From Neobacillus sp. Marseille-Q6967 (GTDB lineage: Bacteria > Bacillota > Bacilli > Bacillales > Cytobacillaceae), in NCBI RefSeq assembly GCF_946151075.1, contig NZ_OX267715.1, positions 1,031,881 to 1,095,880 of the forward strand: DNA of 64,000 nucleotides, written 5' to 3'. The notes below the pieces were generated by a model. The model saw only the letters and a program-made list of their open reading frames with translations. It was not told the DNA's origin and did no database searches. The position numbers and the translations under genes are program-made. Positions within the stretch are counted from its first letter, which is position 1; each line of letters opens with the position of its first letter. Below, piece after piece: positions 59,837 through 64,000 of this stretch.

Positions 59837-61087
59837 ATGAAGGTAAATAAAAGCTTTCTTGCCCTATTCTTGAGCATGATATTGGTTTTAACTGCTTGTG
59901 GTGGTGAAAAGTCAAACTCCCAATCAAACAAAGGAACTGACAGTAAGCAAGCCCAAGGTGTTACTTCAGATGAAATTTTAATTGGGCACATTGCCCCACA
60001 AACTGGTAATGCAGCAATATATGATTTAGTACGTAAAGGAATAGATTCTTATTTTAAATATGTGAATGAAAACGGCGGTGTAAACGGGCGCAAATTAAAG
60101 CTTATTGCCTATGATGACCAATACCAGCCTGCTAAAACGGTTCAAGCAGCAAAGCGTCTAGTTGAGGAAGAAAAAGTGTTTGCAATGGTCGCAAACGTCG
60201 GAACTGCACCAAACCTTGCTATTAAAGATTACATTATTGAAAAAGGTATACCGATGGTACTAACAGGTACTGGCGTTGATGCATTTGTAAATCCACCAAT
60301 CGCCAATTACATGGGTTCAGATATCGTTAATTATGGAATTGAGGCACAAATCTTTTTAGATTACGCTGTTAATGAGCTTGGTGCCAAGAAAATTGCATTA
60401 TCATACCAAAATGATGACTATGGTAAAGCAATTCTAGAAGTATTAAAAAAATCCATCAAAAATTACCCTGATGTCAAAATTGTAACTGAAGTTAAGTTCC
60501 TTGCAACAGATACTGAGTTTAGTAGCCAAGCTCAAAAATTACAAGAGGCAGACCCAGATACAATTTTACATTTTTCAATTCCTGTACCAGCGGCAAATAT
60601 GAAGAAAGCACTGCATAAAATTGGGGTCACTGAGCCGAACTTTATCGTTTCATCCGTAGGTGCAAATGACAACAACTTATTTAAACTAGCAGGTGATGAA
60701 GTATGGGAAGGAACGTACTCCGCAGCAGCTTACCCAATGCCTGAAATGGTTCCTGATGACAAAGAAATGCAGCTTTTTGTTGAGCGTTTTAGCAAAGATT
60801 ACCCGAATGATCCTACAGCAGGATTATCTCAGGTTGGCTGGGCTTCTGCACAAGTTTTGGTAGAAGCAATTAAAAGAACAGGTGATGAATTAACCTGGAA
60901 AAACTTCCTTGATACTTTCTATACATTTGATAATTGGCAGGATTCCATCTACTCGGGGGTTACATTTTCAAAAGATAACCATTTTGGATTATCGAGTATG
61001 GTTATGACACAGGCAAAAAACGGAAAGATTTTACCAATCACAGAAGCGATTTCATTTGATCCAGCAACAGGTAAGGTAATTAAATAA
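59837..61087 (+). CDS. Liv-type ABC transporter substrate-binding lipoprotein
   Basis: A 416-residue precursor. A lipoprotein signal peptide with lipobox LTAC gives the mature N-terminal Cys near residue 20, followed by a Ser/Asn/Lys linker. The type I periplasmic-binding fold begins GVTSDEILIGHIAPQTGNAAIYDLVRKGIDSYFKYVNENGGVNGRKL. The family (LivJ/K-like) binds branched amino acids, but many members bind aromatic or aliphatic carboxylates, fitting the neighbouring CoA-ligase pathway. AAAGGAGG precedes the ATG at 59837; the earlier in-frame ATG at 59801 lacks a site. Confidence 0.93.
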   Translation: MKVNKSFLALFLSMILVLTACGGEKSNSQSNKGTDSKQAQGVTSDEILIGHIAPQTGNAAIYDLVRKGIDSYFKYVNENGGVNGRKLKLIAYDDQYQPAKTVQAAKRLVEEEKVFAMVANVGTAPNLAIKDYIIEKGIPMVLTGTGVDAFVNPPIANYMGSDIVNYGIEAQIFLDYAVNELGAKKIALSYQNDDYGKAILEVLKKSIKNYPDVKIVTEVKFLATDTEFSSQAQKLQEADPDTILHFSIPVPAANMKKALHKIGVTEPNFIVSSVGANDNNLFKLAGDEVWEGTYSAAAYPMPEMVPDDKEMQLFVERFSKDYPNDPTAGLSQVGWASAQVLVEAIKRTGDELTWKNFLDTFYTFDNWQDSIYSGVTFSKDNHFGLSSMVMTQAKNGKILPITEAISFDPATGKVIK

Positions 61088-61164
61088 AAATTATAAACAA
61101 TGGGTAGGTATGACACATTCAAATCTACCCATTAGTCACAAAATCGAAGGAAGGTGAATTGTCC

Positions 61165-62031
61165 ATGCAGATTATTGTAAGCGGTTTAATTTTTGGGTGT
61201 ATTTATGCTTTGGCGGCATTAGGTCTTGTCCTCATTTTTAAGACAACTGAGGTAGTTAATTTTGCTCATGGGGAAATGGCTATGGTTACAACATTTATCA
61301 GTTATGTATTTTTATCAAGCTTTGGTTTTTCATACATCACCTCGCTATTATTGGCACTTTTATTCGCTGCAGCATTTGGCCTAGTTGTCTATCTCGTATT
61401 CATGAAGCGTGTTCAATCAGCTCCTCATTTAAATCAAATTGTGTTAACACTAGGTTTGTTTATGTTGTTTAATGGTTTGGCTGGTTTGATTTGGGGATAT
61501 CAGCCACTTTCCTTTCCGGAAGCGATTGAAGGAGAACCATTTCAACTTGGTTCTGTCTTTATAACCTCCAATGAACTTTTTATATTGGGCTTAACCATTC
61601 TTTTAATGCTACTATTCTTCCTGGTGTTCCGTTTTACAAAACAAGGTTTAGCGATGAGAGCTGCATCTCAAGATATTGGCGCAGCAGAGCTAATGGGAAT
61701 TAAGGTTTCTAGTGTTTTTATGGGGACATGGGCATTGGGAACCATTCTTGGAGGTATTGCAGGCATGATGACCGCTCCCATTACCTTTTTAAGTCCAAAT
61801 ATGATGGGTGAAATTCTAATTATCGCATTTGCCGCAGCAGTTCTTGGAGGTTTTATCAGTTTACCTGGAGCGGTTCTCGGCGGATTAATCGTGGGAGTTT
61901 TTGAAAACTTAGTAAGCTATTATATAGCACCAGAGATGAAAATTGTCTTTACTTTCCTATTAATAATAGTGGTCTTGTACATACGACCTCAGGGGATTTT
62001 TGGCGGTTCAAAAATTGTTAAGAAGGTGTGA
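61165..62031 (+). CDS. livH: Liv-type ABC transporter permease, LivH
   Basis: A 288-residue membrane permease with about eight helices: FGCIYALAALGLVLIFKTTEVVNFAHGEMAMVTTF is the LivH N-terminal hallmark, and AAVLGGFISLPGAVLGGLIVGVFENL the EAA-like coupling region. Partner of LivM. ATG 61165 follows GGAAGGTGA by 8 bases; the TTG at 61159 abuts the site. Its TGA stop overlaps the ribosome binding site of livM. Confidence 0.92.
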   Translation: MQIIVSGLIFGCIYALAALGLVLIFKTTEVVNFAHGEMAMVTTFISYVFLSSFGFSYITSLLLALLFAAAFGLVVYLVFMKRVQSAPHLNQIVLTLGLFMLFNGLAGLIWGYQPLSFPEAIEGEPFQLGSVFITSNELFILGLTILLMLLFFLVFRFTKQGLAMRAASQDIGAAELMGIKVSSVFMGTWALGTILGGIAGMMTAPITFLSPNMMGEILIIAFAAAVLGGFISLPGAVLGGLIVGVFENLVSYYIAPEMKIVFTFLLIIVVLYIRPQGIFGGSKIVKKV

Positions 62032-62036
62032 GAAGA

Positions 62037-63047
62037 ATGAAGCCATTATTAAATAATAAAAGAGCATGGATTGGTTTATTAATTATTCTGTTGCTGGCTT
62101 TCCCATTTCTCAGCGGTCAATCGAGTTACCTCATTACCATTTTTGTATTGGGATCGATCTATGCAATAACAGCAATGTCTTTGAATCTATTAGTCGGAAA
62201 CGGTGGACAGATTTCTGTCGGGCATGCTGGTTTTTTATCAATAGGTGGTTATACAGTAGCCATTCTAACTACAAAACTCGGTCTTCCATTTTTCATCGTT
62301 CTTCCTTTATCCGGTGTGGTTACGGGATTAATAGGATTATTTATTGGTCTCCCCGCGGTTCGACTTAGCGGTCAGTTTTTAGCAGTCGTATCGCTAGGTT
62401 TTGGATTATCAATCCCGCAAATAGCCCTAAATTGGGATTCGTTAACAGGTGGTTATTCAGGGTTACCGGTTTCCCGGCCGACATTACTTTCTAGCGATCT
62501 TCAATTTTTTTACGTTATTGTTGTAATGTCTGTCTTAATAACATGGCTTATATACAATATTTTGAAAAGCAGCATGGGAAGAGCATTTGTAGCAATTCGT
62601 GAGAGTGAAGTGGCAGCACAATCAACCGGAATCAACACATCTTTTTACAAGACGATCATGTTTGTCATCAGTGCTTTTTTCACTGGACTCGCAGGAGGAC
62701 TATACGGTTATTGGATTGGTTTTATCAGTCCTAACGATTTTACGGCAATGACCTCATTTTTATTGTTGGCAATGATTGTAGTTGGTGGATTAGCATCAAT
62801 CCCGGGAGCCATTATCGGTGCAGTCATTTTTACGATCCTACCTGAATTAACAAGGTCCTTTATCGGAGTTACCAATATTATTATTGGTATTGCGGTTGTA
62901 TTGGTCATTTTATTCCGTCCCAATGGTTTAATTTCATTACTTGATATATTTAAGAAAAAGAAGTCTAGTGTAAATTCAATGGAAGAGCCACTAGCCTTTT
63001 CCACTAACCAAGAACATGGAGGTGTTGCAAAAGATGCTGGCCTTTAA
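62037..63047 (+). CDS. livM: Liv-type ABC transporter permease, LivM
   Basis: A 336-residue permease with the LivM landmarks LNLLVGNGGQISVGHAGFLSIGGYTVAIL and RAFVAIRESEVAAQSTGINTSFYKTIMFVISAFFTGLAGGLYG, plus GGLASIPGAIIGAVIFTILPEL. About ten membrane helices and a basic tail follow (DIFKKKKSS). ATG 62037 is 8 bases after AAGGTG, which lies inside the livH end. It overlaps the livG start by 14 bases, indicating tight translational coupling. Confidence 0.92.
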   Translation: MKPLLNNKRAWIGLLIILLLAFPFLSGQSSYLITIFVLGSIYAITAMSLNLLVGNGGQISVGHAGFLSIGGYTVAILTTKLGLPFFIVLPLSGVVTGLIGLFIGLPAVRLSGQFLAVVSLGFGLSIPQIALNWDSLTGGYSGLPVSRPTLLSSDLQFFYVIVVMSVLITWLIYNILKSSMGRAFVAIRESEVAAQSTGINTSFYKTIMFVISAFFTGLAGGLYGYWIGFISPNDFTAMTSFLLLAMIVVGGLASIPGAIIGAVIFTILPELTRSFIGVTNIIIGIAVVLVILFRPNGLISLLDIFKKKKSSVNSMEEPLAFSTNQEHGGVAKDAGL

Positions 63048-63810
63048 TGATGTTACAGTTCAATTTGCTGGATTAACAGCAGTAAAAAATCTTTCTTTTA
63101 AGGTACCTGAGGGAAGTATTTATTCAATCATTGGTCCAAATGGTGCAGGTAAAACTACGGTGTTTAACTGTATAAGCCGTTTCTATACACCGACAACAGG
63201 TTCCATTGAATTTAACGGGAAAGATATTCTTCAACTTAAACCTCATCAGGTAATTCATGAGGGAATCGCCCGCAGTTTTCAAAATGTTGAATTATTCAAG
63301 GGAATGACAGTTCTTGATAATTTATTAACAGGTTTACATTCAACACTGAAAAAAAATATTTTTTCAATTGCCTTAAATCTTCCTTCTGTAAGAAGGAGTG
63401 AAGGAGACTCATTAAAAAAAGCTAAGGAAGTAATGGAGTTACTAAACATAACTGATTTAGCGGATGAAAAAGTATTAAACCTGCCATTCGGTTATCAAAA
63501 AATGGTTGATATCGGAAGAGCAATGATGGCTAATCCTAAACTTATCTTGTTGGATGAACCGGTAGCCGGAATGAATCCGGTTGAAACAGAAAAAATAAGT
63601 CAGCTTATTTTAAGGCTAAAGGAAGAAATGAATTATACTGTTCTATTAATTGAACATGATATGTCATTAGTCATGAAAGTATCAGATTTTGTTACTGTTA
63701 TGAGTTTTGGGGAAAAGATTGCTCAAGGACTCCCTAAAGAAATTCAAAATAATCCAGTTGTCATTGAAGCCTATTTAGGGGAGGTAGAAAAAAGTGCTCA
63801 AGTTAACTGA
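63034..63810 (+). CDS. livG: Liv-type ABC transporter ATPase, LivG
   Basis: A 258-residue ATPase. Walker A GPNGAGKTT (about 37-45), Q-loop RSFQNVELFKGMTVLDNLLTGLH, the signature NLPFGYQKMVDIGRAMMANPKLILLDEPVAGMNP (signature as FGYQK rather than LSGGQ, with Walker B following) and H-loop LLIEHDMSLVM. GGAGGTG before ATG 63034 sits inside livM. Its 3' end overlaps the livF start by 17 bases. Confidence 0.93.
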   Translation: MLAFNDVTVQFAGLTAVKNLSFKVPEGSIYSIIGPNGAGKTTVFNCISRFYTPTTGSIEFNGKDILQLKPHQVIHEGIARSFQNVELFKGMTVLDNLLTGLHSTLKKNIFSIALNLPSVRRSEGDSLKKAKEVMELLNITDLADEKVLNLPFGYQKMVDIGRAMMANPKLILLDEPVAGMNPVETEKISQLILRLKEEMNYTVLLIEHDMSLVMKVSDFVTVMSFGEKIAQGLPKEIQNNPVVIEAYLGEVEKSAQVN

Positions 63811-64000
63811 TGTTCATGTGGATTATGGTCATGTCCATGCCTTAAGAGGAATATCTCTGACAGTGAACGATGGAAAAATCGTTTCATTGCTGGGAGGAAA
63901 CGGTGCTGGAAAATCGACTACTCTAAAGATGATTTCAAGGCTTATACAGCCGAAAAAAGGCCGTTATGAAATAAATGGGAAATCCATGTTAAGAGACAGT
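63794..64000 (+). CDS. livF: Liv-type ABC transporter ATPase, LivF (truncated by window end)
   Basis: GTG at 63794 opens a frame that runs off the right edge (69 codons). The sequence LKLTDVHVDYGHVHALRGISLTVNDGKIVSLLGGNGAGKSTTLKMIS carries Walker A GGNGAGKST and is typical of LivF. GAGGTAG lies about 8 bases upstream, within the end of livG. It completes the standard K-H-M-G-F order. Confidence 0.92.
   Translation, partial: MLKLTDVHVDYGHVHALRGISLTVNDGKIVSLLGGNGAGKSTTLKMISRLIQPKKGRYEINGKSMLRDS

Overview
The window reads as chromosomal DNA from an aerobic, AT-rich Bacillaceae bacterium (Bacillus/Neobacillus-like). Signs of this are strong AGGAGG-type ribosome binding sites, many TTG/GTG starts, a T-box leader on proBA, a sigma-54/RocR-style roc operon, a CstR sulfur regulon, a perfect MhqR-type box and cre-like sites. 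No rRNA, tRNA, phage, insertion sequence or CRISPR array was seen.

Layout. 1-8.6 kb is mixed housekeeping: oligoendopeptidase F, an RluF-type pseudouridine synthase, a CDF metal exporter, a TetR/DHA2-efflux pair and a cobalamin-binding-fold protein. 8.6-12.6 kb is a reactive-sulfur module: CstR, TusA, a DsrE-like protein, a TusA-rhodanese fusion, a rhodanese-persulfide dioxygenase fusion and a TauE exporter. Five near-identical palindromes (ATACCM-N4-GGGTAW) precede its genes. 12.7-14.2 kb has an NAD(P)-binding protein and an MhqD-like hydrolase behind an MhqR box. 14.7-25.4 kb is a reductive pyrimidine degradation cluster (preT, preA, dihydropyrimidinase, NCS1 transporter, PucR regulator, malonate/methylmalonate-semialdehyde dehydrogenase, aminotransferase). 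Its beta-ureidopropionase step is missing from the window. 25.4-28.2 kb holds two minus-strand multicopper-oxidase-like genes with complementary copper motifs. Only the upstream protein has a Tat-like signal.

28.6-40.6 kb carries an SF1 helicase, an array of about twelve 52-bp hairpin-forming tandem repeats, an MFS transporter, T-box-proB-proA, a nuclease-XPD helicase fusion, a SatD/DUF3307 pair, a DUF1292 protein and a small secreted protein. 40.7-45.4 kb is the arginine/ornithine catabolic operon rocA-rocD-rocG, with a consensus sigma-54 promoter, three upstream palindromes and a small lipoyl-fold-like protein at its end.

45.7-64 kb is the most unusual part: a catabolic island for an unidentified carboxylic acid. 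It encodes an APH-like phosphotransferase, a TetR regulator, an acyl-CoA ligase, a flavin reductase, an FMN reductase, a degenerate RibB-riboflavin kinase fusion, an ACAD10/11-like acyl-CoA dehydrogenase, a luciferase-like monooxygenase, an iron alcohol dehydrogenase, an SDR, a class III CoA-transferase and a Liv-type ABC importer cut by the window end. At least four of its promoters carry the same element, CAAACAA followed in three of them by mCGTTAG, at or just after the expected transcription start, and one lies in front of the island's own TetR gene. The phosphotransferase plus acyl-CoA dehydrogenase pair recalls 4-hydroxyacyl-CoA catabolism (ACAD10/11, LvaA/LvaC). The flavin genes look like a dedicated FMN/FMNH2 supply for the monooxygenase. 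The substrate and the order of steps are inference.
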